Below are positions 21,780 to 33,015 of a DNA stretch of 64,000 nt, piece after piece (position 1 is the first letter of the stretch; each line of letters begins with the position of its first letter). The stretch comes from Manduca sexta (lineage: Eukaryota; Arthropoda; Insecta; Lepidoptera; Sphingidae), in the NCBI RefSeq assembly GCF_014839805.1, contig NC_051116.1, positions 2,356,001 to 2,420,000 on the forward strand, in the 5' to 3' direction. The translations under genes were made by a program, and so were the position numbers. The notes under the pieces were generated by a model, which worked only from the letters and a program-made list of their open reading frames with translations, was not told the DNA's origin and did not search any database.

Positions 21780-22002
21780 GGCGTATTTATAGATCTTCAA
21801 ATATGAGACACTGAGACGTGTGTGTTATCTGGGCGCCCTACATACTAACACATGTTCTTTGTTGTGACGCTATACGGATTAGTGAATATCCGCTTTTAAA
21901 CCAAATATCAACTTTTCACCGCGATTAGATTACGAAATTGAGATTTCATAAAATATAGGACAAGATTTTTAATTTGATTTTACATCATTTTTTTTATACG
22001 GC

Positions 22003-22255
22003 AGTGTGACGCCACTACACCTGATGGTAAGTGGAGTAGGGTCCAATGGAATGGCGACTGATGGGAGATGGTTACTCCTCGACAGTCGACACAATTATGC
22101 CGGCCTGATGAAACCGGATATACCTGTGTATATCTGGTGTCATCTCGGAACGCGACACACTTACAATTTACATGGGCCACTATGACGGGTTTTAATACCT
22201 TGTATACTGTGGTCGCTATTTGGGAGGATATAAAATATTTCTTACTATCAGCACC
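22003..22255 (-). repeat. dispersed repeat D
   Basis: Antisense copy with 'cacctgatggtaag', 'cagtcgacacaattatgccg', 'ggaacgcgacacac' and 'gggaggatataaaatatttc'. Similar in extent to the copies at 9559 and 10279. Confidence 0.85.
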
Positions 22256-22534
22256 TATGTGTTAGACTAGTCCTAATGTATATGAGGTTACATTCACGCA
22301 CTGGTCTATTCAGCTAACAACTTAACATACGATAAAAATAAGAAACAAAATAAGAAAGAGGCTAATTTTATCAGAATCTTGTAATATAGCGGTATAGCTT
22401 TTCATAGAAGGGCCCTATATCAAAATATTGTTAGGGGCTTCGTATAGAAAGGCCTAGGGAAATATGAAAATTTGTAGTGGGACCTTCAGAGCAGTACGAG
22501 CTTTTGGGCCCCTGCTTACTTTAATAACATTATG

Positions 22535-23020
22535 GTTCAAGAGGGGACCTTAAGCTTGTAGGCTAAGGATCACTAATGGTTGATACGGTAGCAGCTACGA
22601 CCCTGAATCATTGGATAGTTCCTAAAGGTATGGGTCAAGAGGGCCCCTAAAGCTTGGGGACCAGGTATCACTAATGGCTGACACGGCAGCAGCTACGCCC
22701 CTGAATCATCTGTTATTTCCTAAAGGTATGGGTAAAGGGCCCTTAAAGCTTAGGGGCCTGGTATCACTAATGGTTGATATGGCAACAACTACGCCCCTGA
22801 ATTATCTGATATTTCCTAAAGGTATGTGTCAAGAGGGGCCCTTAAACCTTGGGGGCCAGGTATCGCTGATGGTTGATACGGCAGCAAGTACACCCCCGAA
22901 TCATCTGATATTTCTTAAAGATATGGGTAAAGGGCCCTTAAAGCTTAGGGGCCAGACATCACTAATGTTTGATATGGCAGCAGCTACGCCCCTGAATTAT
23001 TGGATAGTTCCTAAGGTCAT
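22535..23020 (+). repeat. minisatellite, about five units of 96-99 bp
   Basis: The marker 'taaaggtatg' or its variant recurs at 22623, 22721, 22817, 22916 and about 23013 (spacings 98, 96, 99, about 97). Each unit contains 'ctaatggttgatacggcagc', 'acgcccctgaat' and 'gggcccttaaagcttagggg', the last near-palindromic around AAGCTT. Units are diverged. Because several unit lengths are near multiples of three, a frame at 22674-23243 stays open through the array (repeat of about 32 residues), but it has no flanking gene structure. Confidence 0.9.
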
Positions 23021-23766
23021 CAGTCTGAGAGTCAAAACATTTAAGTTTAACTACCTTTCCAATGGCCTCAGTAGTACAATGTCTATCCTTCCGGTAAGAT
23101 TTGTCTTATTGTATGGCGTCTCATTCATTACAAGTACAATCACAAGTACAGCGTGTTCTAAATGCAGTACGCACGTGTGCACAGGATGCGCCGGAGTTTT
23201 CATTTTGTATTACGTAGGGATGTGGGTTTATCGATGTGACTAGCTTGTGCTCGCGGTTTTGTTTGTGTGAGAGCTTTTTTCTGGTATAGGACTATGTATT
23301 TGGAATTGAAATTATTGTATTATAATAATATAATGTCGGTAAAACACTATTATATTATGGCAAAAAAATATTTATAACTTTCCATTACACGGGAAAAATA
23401 CTGTTAAAAATATTTTATGTAGATATTTTTTTTGTCATTTATAAATGTAACAGATCACATAGTATGCTATTACTATCATAAAAAGTTAAATAAATAACAT
23501 TTATTTATTGATAAATAATTTTATGGACATATCTTTGGTAATAGCTTACTGCGTGTACTCATTATTAGTAGTTAACTTTCTTTTAACATGAAATTATATA
23601 TGACCCAAATTACTGACTTTATAGATATTTATTGAAATTAATAAATTTCCTTCATTTTATTATTAAAATGTATGAAAAGTAAGCCAAGTCCATTTTACTT
23701 AAACTTTTTTATTTTCAATTAGCATTAATGTAATTAATTTTTAATTACTAATGAAAGATAGTTTTA
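23021..23766. other. intergenic stretch
   Basis: AT-rich DNA downstream of the minisatellite; no gene or repeat family recognised. Confidence 0.5.
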
Positions 23767-23885
23767 CGGTGGTGGAAGGCTTGTCCCCTATCACATCATG
23801 GGACGGAAAACACTAGGCGAAAAGAGGGTGTTTGCAGTTCTGCCTACCCCTTTGGAGATCTAGGCGTGATGTGTGTCTGTGTGGC
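23767..23885 (+). repeat. SINE family B, tail fragment
   Basis: Contains 'cccctatcacatcatgggac', 'ggcgaaaagagggtg' and 'ctgcctacccctttgg', the 3' half of family B, without the tRNA-like head. Confidence 0.7.
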
Positions 23886-25227
23886 TTTAAACTACACAAG
23901 CAATGAATGTAATGATGTGTAGCGAACAAGTTTTCTATTTTAAATAAACATTTATCTCACGCTAGAGGGGAATAAGCATGTGAAATTCGATTATTTGGGT
24001 TATATTTTTATCGATATTCGATAAGTCTATCGAATCAATGAATCGATTTACACTAGGTCATATACGTGTATTATTTACAGTTGTCAAAAGGGTTATAAAA
24101 AATTTAAGACAGATTTAGCCAAAATAGCTATTTTTGATACAAGCATCGATTGACCCAAAAGTTGATTGTAATTAAATAAAACCAAAGATAATTAGATCTT
24201 AAAATATGTTAACTAATTGGAATTGTACGTGCATAGTTAATAGCTTTTTAACTGTTTTATAAAAAGATTAGACACCTTGCAGGAAACGTTGCATTTGTAA
24301 TCATTGTGCGTTTTCAATGAAAGGAAGTAGTTTTATTTATTTGAGTTAATTGTCGTGATATTATTAACATATTGGAAATATAGGGTTGGTAGAGAGGCTT
24401 TTTAAATAAATATTCATTGCATATTTGGGAAATCTTTCTTTTTGTATGTATGTGGTATTTGTTTTAAGAAGTTTGTAATTTTTATGTTTTAACTTTTTTG
24501 GTGTTTTGTTCTTTATAAATAAAAGAAATAAAATGTCAGAATATTGAGTTCTCAATGAAATGGCTTTTCCTTGCGTAATTAATAATTAGTATTAAAATAT
24601 TACAATATAAAAATGAAAAAACTAGCTTAATGAATTAAACTCAAAACAAAACATATATTATAATAAATTGAATAATATGAGACTTTAATAGTGTTTTCTA
24701 TTATACCTAGATAATGGCCGTTATACAGCAATATTGCCACAATTTCTATTCAAGAACCTGCATTAAAACCAACAAACTTATAAATCAAACGCCTCGTCAA
24801 AACCCCGTTATCGATAAAGCGAGATTTAACGATAAACTGATTTACCGTGCGCAAGCGCAGCACTGTGCGATATGACGCGGGGTCGATGAACTTGTGTTTA
24901 GTGTTCTGCGTGATAAACTGTTTTTATTTTATGAATGGGATCTTATTACATATGGGTCGAGATGGTTATTCAAAACCATGCGCCATTTTTGTTTTTAATT
25001 CGTTCGTGTGATAGAGAAATTGTTAGAGTAAAAGAGATGGAACTATGTATTTTTTAAGCTGAATGACGCGACGATCTACTGCTCGCCTAGTAACCAATCG
25101 GCAGCTCATAAACAGTAACTACAGTATCGGAACTTTGAATTACAAAACACTGCACGCACTCAAAACATCTCATGCATTCTTGTGCGTGGTTATTAGATTC
25201 CGAACGCGTTTATTATTGTTTGTAATG
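23886..25227. other. intergenic stretch
   Basis: Mostly very AT-rich. A GC-richer island at about 24840-24905 holds 'gtgcgcaagcgcagc', one mismatch from the palindromic NRF1-type consensus. No gene recognised. Confidence 0.45.
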
Positions 25228-25440
25228 GACTAGCTTTGGTCAGGGCTTCAACCGCGCGATAGAGATTTTTTGGGACAAATGTCAGGCTGTATATTTTTCC
25301 GGGATAAATAGCCTAAGCCCTTCCTAGAGTTTCAAAGTATCTTATCAAATTTCATCGAAATCAGTTCGTTAGTTCTTCAGTTCAACGTGTTTGGATAGAC
25401 AGGCGGGGTGCAGGATTTTGTTTTATAATATTATGTAAGG
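25228..25440 (+). repeat. dispersed repeat M
   Basis: Includes 'tccgggataaatagcctaag', 'aatttcatcgaaatcagttc' and 'gttcttcagttcaacgtg', the pattern of an abundant lepidopteran non-LTR 3' region. Related fragments occur at 5925-5995, 6238-6295 and 40085-40240. Confidence 0.6.
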
Positions 25441-25663
25441 ATTAACATTCTTACGGATGATGCATTTGTTTCAATGCAGTCTAAACTTTAGACGGTATAT
25501 AACTCTAAAGGTTTTTAAAAATACAATGTATTAAATTGGTAAGTTTTAAAACTGTGCTGAAAAATATGAGTTTTCGATTCAAAGAATTGGTATCTTATGT
25601 AACGAAGTAGGTTTTATCACGTTGAGGTAAAAGCTGAATACTTTACGCTGTCGTTCATGTAGT

Positions 25664-25846
25664 CAGTGGCGGTCTTAGGCCCCACGAGGCTCCGGGCCGA
25701 AGTAAAAAACAGATCCCCGGTTTTAATAATTTCGTAGGTAGAATGCTTTATTGGTTTACAAGATGGCGATTAAGTCTTTAGCTAACGCGAAGTACAAGGT
25801 CACAGGCGCTTGCCCCACCTCCCCTTCCGTACTAAGACCGCCACTG
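25664..25846. mobile_element. MITE with perfect 15-bp TIRs
   Basis: 183 bp bounded by CAGTGGCGGTCTTAG and its exact reverse complement CTAAGACCGCCACTG. The interior is non-coding. No obvious target duplication is seen (left flank catgtagt, right flank ggtatacc), so the superfamily is left open; the CAGTGGCG start resembles hAT-type ends. Confidence 0.8.
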
Positions 25847-26144
25847 GGTATACCTCTGCCTACCCAACAAAGTCGTGAGCTTACGTTACTACTACACACC
25901 TTTACACCTTAATGTATTCAAGGTCAATACATTAGAGTGGTTCTTCGTCATCAGTTCGCGGTACGATGACGAATATTATGAATCACTAACATCAGCTGTC
26001 GACTTATTTGACTCCTGCTGTGTTTAGGACGGATATTTTTTGTGTTAATTAACTTAGGAAGTATGAAACATCAGATTATATCGGAAGTAGATTTTGTTTT
26101 ATTGGATTTTATTTTAGACAGAGATGTTATAATTATATTTCGAC

Positions 26145-26310
26145 CAGTGTTTAGTTTTATAATATTGAGCAGTGGCGGAGTTCGCCTGCAGTGTTTAGTT
26201 TTATAATATTGAGCAGTAGCGAAGTCGGACTGCAGTGTTTATTTTTATAATATTGAGTAGTGGCGAAGTTGGACTGCAGTGTTTGGTTCCATAATATGGG
26301 GCTGTGGCGT
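26145..26310 (+). repeat. minisatellite, 44-bp unit
   Basis: The string cagtgttt recurs at 26145, 26189, 26233 and 26277, exactly 44 bases apart, giving about 3.8 units. Each unit contains 'ttataatattgag' and 'agtggcgaag'. The last unit runs into repeat K. Confidence 0.93.
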
Positions 26311-26368
26311 AGAGTGAAATTTTACGAAACGGAATCGTACATAAAATATAGCTAATAATATACACACG
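26288..26368 (+). repeat. dispersed repeat K fragment
   Basis: 'ctgtggcgtagagtgaaatt...aaatatagctaataatataca' matches 36655-36716 ('cagtggcgaaaggtgaaatt...atataggtactaatatacat'). Two copies, class unknown. Confidence 0.6.
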
Positions 26369-26706
26369 TCTGTCATCGCCCAATGGGTAGGCAGAGGCGC
26401 AACTGATGCATCTTCTTTCTGCCGTATGTATGCATCACATGATATGATAGAGGGCGAAGTTCAAATTCCAGATTCAAAATAATACAAATACAAATATAAA
26501 ATAAATTATTCGCACAACACCATGGCACAAATAAAATAAGGAAATTATAAAAACAAAACAAATATGACACGATACACATACTGATAAATAGTATACATAC
26601 TTACTGATTCTGAAATTCAGTAGAAAAACCCAATATCACTTTGCCTAACCCGGGGATCGAACCTGAGATATTAGCACTGTAGTCGTACTGTAATACAACT
26701 GCGACT
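26369..26706 (-). repeat. SINE family B, interrupted copy
   Basis: The tail part (26369-26475) and the head part (26610-26706, 'agtagaaaaacccaatatca', 'cccggggatcgaacctgaga') of one antisense family-B copy are separated by about 130 bp of AT-rich filler. This looks like an old element broken by insertion or expansion. Confidence 0.7.
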
Positions 26707-26814
26707 AGAAAGACTGGAAAGAATATAATGCAGTTTTCATCGATGTATTGTTAGAGATCTAACTTAAAATATACGTTCTATTTACATCAGGATTTAAAGT
26801 GGAACTTTATCCCA

Positions 26815-26854
26815 ATAATGTTTTCACGCGGGCGGAGCTGTTAGCAAAAGCTAG
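26815..26854 (+). repeat. Helitron-like 3' terminus (family G)
   Basis: Only the end is clear: cacgcgggcggagctg then aaaagCTAG followed by T. Confidence 0.45.
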
Positions 26855-27440
26855 TCTATATGGGATTAAATGTATATTTTTAATCAACGCATATCCCCAT
26901 TTAGCCAGGTCCAGACCATAACGGCTTCCGGACCACGCATTCTGTCGGTCCCACGAACTATATTAAACTGAGATTTATAACGTAGCGCTAAGATTATATA
27001 GAGCGGACATTGGATAGATTGTCATACAAAAGTTTTACGGCAAAGACGCATATTAGTATGTGTTATTTTTGTATTATTATATAACGATGTTGTGCAATGC
27101 TGGATTTATAATTTTTATGAGTGTAGGCCACTTTATTTCCGCCGCCACGTGTAGGTAGATTTATGTTTGTAGGTTTCTAAAATACTTAATAATTTTCCAT
27201 TTGTTTGTATTATGGAAGCACTAAAGTTAAATAAACTAATGATTAATTAAATCGAGTGAACGTCCGCTTCTGCCGCCCCTAAGAGGCTGCCGCCCACAGG
27301 CCACGGTCTATACGGCCTATTTACAAATCCAAGACTTATGCTGTGACAAATAAGACGACTTATTGACTTACCAATTGGTTATATCTTGACATTAAAATTA
27401 AACTATTTTTCAGATTTTATCGAGGATTTTATATTTTAAT
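26855..27440. other. intergenic stretch
   Basis: Nothing recognised apart from a GC-richer patch at about 27260-27320. Confidence 0.5.
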
Positions 27441-27530
27441 TTTTCCCGACGTTTCGAAGACTACAGCCTTCGTGGTCACCGAGGAGTGAGGTGTTGGTCA
27501 TCGGTAAAGTCAAAGTTACAATATAATGAC
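27441..27530 (+). repeat. dispersed repeat H fragment
   Basis: 'cccgacgtttcgaagactac' and 'gccttcgtggtcaccgag' match the copy at 283-372. Confidence 0.65.
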
Positions 27531-27768
27531 TATGCACTCCTTCGGAGATTAAAGGCGTGCGTGTGTGTACTTTGAAAAAACAACATTTTCTTAATAAAAC
27601 CAACTATGATATACTCCAAAAGTTATGTTAACTATTCTATAATAGTCAAACATTATAATGATCTGAGTAATAAACTCATGGGAAACCGACATTTCTTCAA
27701 GTCCACATACGTAGTGTATGACGTATGCATGAGTCATTTACCTGCTTCGGACACGTGTAATAATAAGT

Positions 27769-28075
27769 TGATTTTTTTTATTGCTTTGAATGACGAGACG
27801 AGCTTGCCGTTCGCCTGATGGTAAGCGATACATCCACCCATAAACAGTAGAAACGCCATCCAACAACTTGAATTACAAATCATTGTTTGGTATTGCACTG
27901 CGCTCGCTATCCTGAGACATGGTATTTTAAGTCTCATTATGTCCAGTAGTTACGCTGGCTACAATGTCCTTCAAACCGGAAACCAACAGTGACTACACAC
28001 TGCTGGCGGTAGAAATAGACATTGCGGTGGTACCTACCCAGGCGGATTCTTACATATGAGAGGACCACCAGTAAA
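27769..28075 (-). repeat. dispersed repeat C, long copy
   Basis: Full-length-looking antisense copy from 'ttgaatgacgagacgagctt' to 'gaggaccaccagtaa'. Short frames over it on either strand are incidental. Confidence 0.85.
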
Positions 28076-30119
28076 TTATACCGGATACAGCATGAAACTG
28101 AGGTTGCTTTAGTAACTTCAACTGTCAGTTTCATCGTGGTATACTACTTCTCTACTTCTCCTTTCTTCTTCTTCTTTTATATCTTGCACAGTTTATCAGT
28201 CGGGGATTCATAGCGTTTCTCAGCAACCAATTGGCAATGTTTGCGAGACATAACATTAACCATAAGTAAATTAAACAACGATTTAAATCATATTGTCATA
28301 AATAAAATAGTCACACAAAAAATACAGCACAGAAAGTGTCAAAATTTTCCCTAACCATAACAATTGCGTTTACGTAACACGATAGGTGCAGTATACTGTT
28401 ACGTTGTTTCCACACGAAGCGATCGAGTAACCGCTGAAATGTCATAATTAATGTATAAACTTATGATTTACTTTTTAATGATGTTCCAAGGTACATGTAT
28501 GGCCTAATTTGGGTACCCCTTGTACATAGTTTATTTTTGTTTTTAGAAATTTGTTTTGTTAAACCACTGTTTGTAAAACACATTATGTAATTTTTCAATA
28601 AAACTTATTTTTTTGGTAAACTCTTTATTGTAGTCAACCTTAAAAGTATTTGAAAAAATTCACATATTCAAAATTCTTCTTTTTCTAAGGTGTACCAGTT
28701 GCGGCTCTACCTACCCTTTCTTGGCTAAAAGGCGTGACTCTGTGTGCTTGTTTTAATTGTTATATCGTGTAGTGAAAGATTTGGTGCCATGATTGATAAA
28801 GTCAATATGAGTTGATTTCATTCATAAAAAAGGTACAAAGTAGCGATTTACCCATTATAATATAATGTTTTAAAGGAAAATCGATTTTATGCCTGTGTGC
28901 TAGAATTGCCATTCATTTTGAATACAAAGAAATTTTTTTTCGCTTATTGGTGTACCTGTGTAAATCCAATCTAAATCACGCTATAAGAACACATAAATAA
29001 AGTTGCAAATCCTTTACTTAATTGCATCTCACGTTTTTACACATGCTATAATAACAATGAATCTTAATCCCCCGTAATAGAGTAGCGATTCGCGAACCAC
29101 GTAAACTATTGTGGTTTTAATTGGTATTATTTTACTATCATTTGTGATTCATCGGGCAGTCGCGCGGCCCAAAGGACGAGAGGTGCTCGCCTCGTCAGTT
29201 TTATTTTTTAAACTCCGCGTGTGAAGTTTATTTTCGTGTTTGTGTTGTGACCAAATGTTTGGATTGGAATAGACTCGAAAGAGGTAATTTTGGAAATTTG
29301 AGATGTTAAGGTACGGCTTTATATTTTACTAGTTTAGTAAGCATTAAAACCATGGGATTTAAAAAGCTATGTTATTTAGGTCACCAAGACGAAACGCACG
29401 CGGTCGATGCTTCGATATTTTGAATTATTTTTTTAAAATAGCTAAGTGGCCAGTGACAAGTTTCGATTTTTAAATTACTAAATTGTTCAAGAGTTTATTC
29501 AAAATATGCTCATGACTGCAATGTTTTTGCGATTTGAAAAATCGATTAAATATGATATATTTTTAAAATCATCTTGTTAGCATTATAGTGATATCAATAA
29601 ATTATGGTGTTAGCTTACAAAATACATAGTACTTATATAGAAAAATATGTATTGTATATAAGAAGTAAGTCTGGTTCTATACTGAGTCACGAAAAATTCC
29701 CATCCAAAATTTGAACCTACGCTCGACTGAACAGCTGATTGTAAACTATAGCTTTAGGCTCCCATTCACGTCGGCAGGTCATGGTTCCAATGGCGCAATG
29801 CGGCAATGCAACTCTATGCAAGAAAATTCGCGAATTTCCGAATGTAGATGCATCATGGCGAATCATACAAATAGTCAAAATAAATCATCTTCCACTTTCT
29901 ATAATTTCTTCTAAGGAAAGAGAGAGCACTCAATGCCTTTATGAAAGGTTAAAAGTACCCATAGAACAGATGATTGCAAATAGTATTTGAAAAATGAAAA
30001 TAATACATTTTATTTTTCTTCACTCCACTATATGAACTTGAATCCTGTCAAATCTAATGTTTCTTTCGCGCAATGCTTAAAAGGGATACAAGGTTTTCGT
30101 CACATCTATACTTATAAAA
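28076..30119. other. intergenic stretch with a possible first exon
   Basis: No coding gene seen. A fragment of the family-B tail lies near 28690-28740. At about 29150-29290 a GC-richer island contains an arthropod-type initiator TCAGT (29195-29199) and, 85 bases on, a splice-donor-like gaaagag|gtaatt. This could be a non-coding first exon but is unsupported otherwise. Confidence 0.4.
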
Positions 30120-30310
30120 AATCTCCTTTTCTGTCTGTCTGTTTCTTATCAATTGTCTCAAAATCTCCTGAACTGATTTTTATGAAATTTGGCATGGAGA
30201 TAGTTGAAGACCCTGGGAAGGTCATAGGCTACTTTCTATCCCGGGAAAATATATAGCGGGACTATTATCCCGGAAAACTTCACGCGGGCAAAGATACGAG
30301 CAAAAACTAG
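30120..30310 (+). mobile_element. Helitron-like non-autonomous element (family G)
   Basis: 'ctgtctgtctgtttcttatc' start region, 'atatatagcgggactattat' middle (matching 'atatatagcgggtctttgat' in the 6389 copy), end 'cacgcgggcaaag...aaaaaCTAG' followed by T. The terminal hairpin has decayed. Confidence 0.55.
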
Positions 30311-30582
30311 TTAATATATAAAGATATAGAACTAAAGCTAATTGGGTAACGTCACAGTCTACGGGATATCAGTTTCCCGCCATTGTTATTTTGCCAATAA
30401 TACTCTTTGTTCTAACCTTTATTGTGAAGTAACGAGGAAATGGTAAAATCTATTCGTCTATGGTAAAAACCACTTTAACAGGCTTAATAATCATAGTATT
30501 ACGCGTTGAATTGCGTACGCAGTGCGACTGAGGTCTCAGTTTCCGGTAAAGAGATAATGTAAGGAATATTCGTATTCGCGAA

Positions 30583-30790
30583 TCAGTTTTTCGCCGTCCA
30601 CTGCTGAACGTAGGCCTTAAGCGAGCGCCAACCACCACGGTCTTGAGCAGCCCGCATACATCCAGTACCCGCCGCCTTTCTCAAGTTGTCTGTCTATCGT
30701 GCAGGGCGTCCCACACTACGTCTACTTAATCGCGGTCTCCACTCAGCACCTGTCTGCTACATCGACCGTCCGTCCCTCTGCAGGCATTGC
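30583..30790 (-). repeat. LINE 3'-region fragment
   Basis: 'cgccgtccactgctgaacgt', 'aggcctt', 'cagcccgcatacatccag' and 'gggcgtcccacactacgtct' are antisense of the C-terminal coding region of common insect LINEs (same region as 8405-8565 and, at protein level, 5396-5590). No open frame remains. Confidence 0.7.
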
Positions 30791-32354
30791 TGGTCCACTT
30801 CCAATGCATATTCGTGAATATTAGGGACGAATCCGTATTCGCATCCCATAACTATAATATTAAGCGATGTTTTTGTCGTACTACCCCTAGTCCGAATTGT
30901 GCCCTGCCATTACGCTTACTATGGGGCTTGTCGTGGCTAGCAATAGTGCCAGTTACATCTCTGTCTACCTTTAAAGAATTAAAGATGCGTGTTATGTGTG
31001 TAAGCCCCGCTGGACTAGTAGAGTCCAATGGTAGAGCCAAAATGAGGACTCATTTGCATGGTTCTAAAGAGGACAATGCCCTATAGTGAAATTTGGGTTA
31101 ATTATGTGAGAGCTCGAATAATAGAGCAAATTGTTTACTATTGTTTTTATAATTACGAGACAGTTACTGTTACTCATGTTTCTGTATTATATTTGTTGTC
31201 AGTTCGAACTGCATATTTTTTTTTCATGGTAATAGATCTATTAACTTCACGCGTATTTTCATGGGAGTAGACTCATAAGGAATAAGATTTAGGAGAGCCT
31301 TACCATACTAGGCAGAATTTCCCGACAACTCGCATAGTTTTCAAGCATAAAAACTCAAGAAAATGAACCTGAGCGTTGGTTTTAAAACTCACTAAAATTT
31401 ATCTAAGAATCTGTTTCAAAACTTAGTTTAATAGCTGTAAGCTCTAATACGACTCATAGCGTACGCTGTTTATTACAATCATTATTTACGTCAGTCAAAC
31501 ATGGCAATTAAAATACGTTTTGTAAGGTCGTTTGACCGTTTCTCATGATGTCATCTCGGAAGCAGTTCTTAGATTATTACGTGGTTTATTTGTACAAAGG
31601 ATTTTTCTGTATTTATGATCTTTAGATTAACTTAAATAAAGAATGTTTTGTTTTTAAAATTGGTGGAACCAACCAGTAGCATAACGATATTATATGATGT
31701 TTATTTAAATGAGGAATGCTTTATTTTTAAAATCATAGCTTATAAAAAGCTTGTAGTTAATTTATAAAATGGATACGGCTACGGCATCTTTGTCCATACA
31801 GACGTGCACATGGCTCTTTTGTAAAGCCATTATCGATTATTTTGCAAATAATCGAGAGTAATAATTATATTTTTAATACTTATATTCTTTTATTATTTAA
31901 CCATATGTTGTTAATTGTACATGTGCTAGCCAACAACGTACATTCAAATTATTGCCCATAACTTTATAATTGTTATCCTCTTTGGTAACATTTATGTGAG
32001 AATATCCGAAGGTTTTAATGTCGTGGAGGCTGCCATTTAGAAGTTAAGCAACGGTTCGCCTTCGCTGGCTGACCGTGTAGTTAAAATTCTAACGTGCATC
32101 GCGCAGAGGACATATTACGTTATGAATCCTCTTTAGTGATTCAGAGATTGCAAGTTAATAACTACTATAACTATAACTACTATAAATTAATACATTTAAA
32201 GTAGTTTTTTCTTCGAATTCCATTACTAATTCTAAAGTTGTTTTTTTAGTAAAATATGTTTGTCTGATGAAGCTAAAAACTATAAATTCATAACATTCTT
32301 GTTTTAAGTTTTGTTTGTTTGCTTATTTCTATTTAAAATTTTGGTAAAGTTCCT
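30791..32354. other. intergenic stretch
   Basis: No gene or repeat recognised. A 99-residue open segment at 30787-31086 has no family resemblance. Confidence 0.5.
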
Positions 32355-32530
32355 TAGTTTTTACATTAAAGAATACGAATAAAGCTACCTCTAATTATAG
32401 TTAATACTAAAAAAAATATATGAATCCAGAAAGAATCCTTGTTACATTAATGGACCTATCACAAATAAAGCTACTTCTAATTATAGTTAATACTAAAAAG
32501 AAATATAGGAATCCAGAAAGAATCCTTGGA
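32355..32530 (+). repeat. direct duplication, 86-bp period
   Basis: 'aataaagctac' at 32378 and 32464 each begin a 60-bp block (ctaattatagttaatacta ... aatccagaaagaatccttg) with few differences. The preceding 'ttacattaa' is also duplicated. Two units. Confidence 0.9.
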
Positions 32531-32718
32531 TCGCAAAAATTACTATCAGGAAGCTATCAGCGAACTCTGGCCCACACACAACGCAACTGTCATTAGTACA
32601 TCCATGCAAGGTGTGTTGATGTCAAATGTGTCGTTAAAAAGTCTGAACATAATATAACATAATAACCTATCCATTGTACAAGTCATTGACGTATATACTA
32701 TAGACACGAATTGTTACT

Positions 32719-33015
32719 GGTGGTATGTTTCTCATAATTCACAGTCCGCCCGGGTAGGTACCACCGCAATGTCTATTTCGGCCGCCAAGCAGCAGTTTGT
32801 AATCACTGTTGTGTTCCGGTTTCAAGGACATTGTGGCCAATGGAAGTACTGGACATAATAAGACTTAACATCTCATGTCTCAGGATGGCGAGCGCAGTGG
32901 AATACCAAACAATACTTTGTAATTAAAGGTGTTGGATGGTGGTTGTACTGTTTATGAGCTGTCGTATCGCTTATCATCAGGCGAATGGCAAGCTCGTCTC
33001 GTCATGCAAAGCAAT
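32719..33015 (+). repeat. dispersed repeat C, long copy
   Basis: From 'ctggtggtatgtttctcata' to 'gctcgtctcgtcatgcaaag'. Same ends as the copies at 12708 and 49510. Confidence 0.85.

Noticed and set aside
22674..23243. 189-codon frame as a protein gene
   Set aside because: It is generated by the minisatellite; no start context, splice structure or family resemblance. Kept only as a finding.
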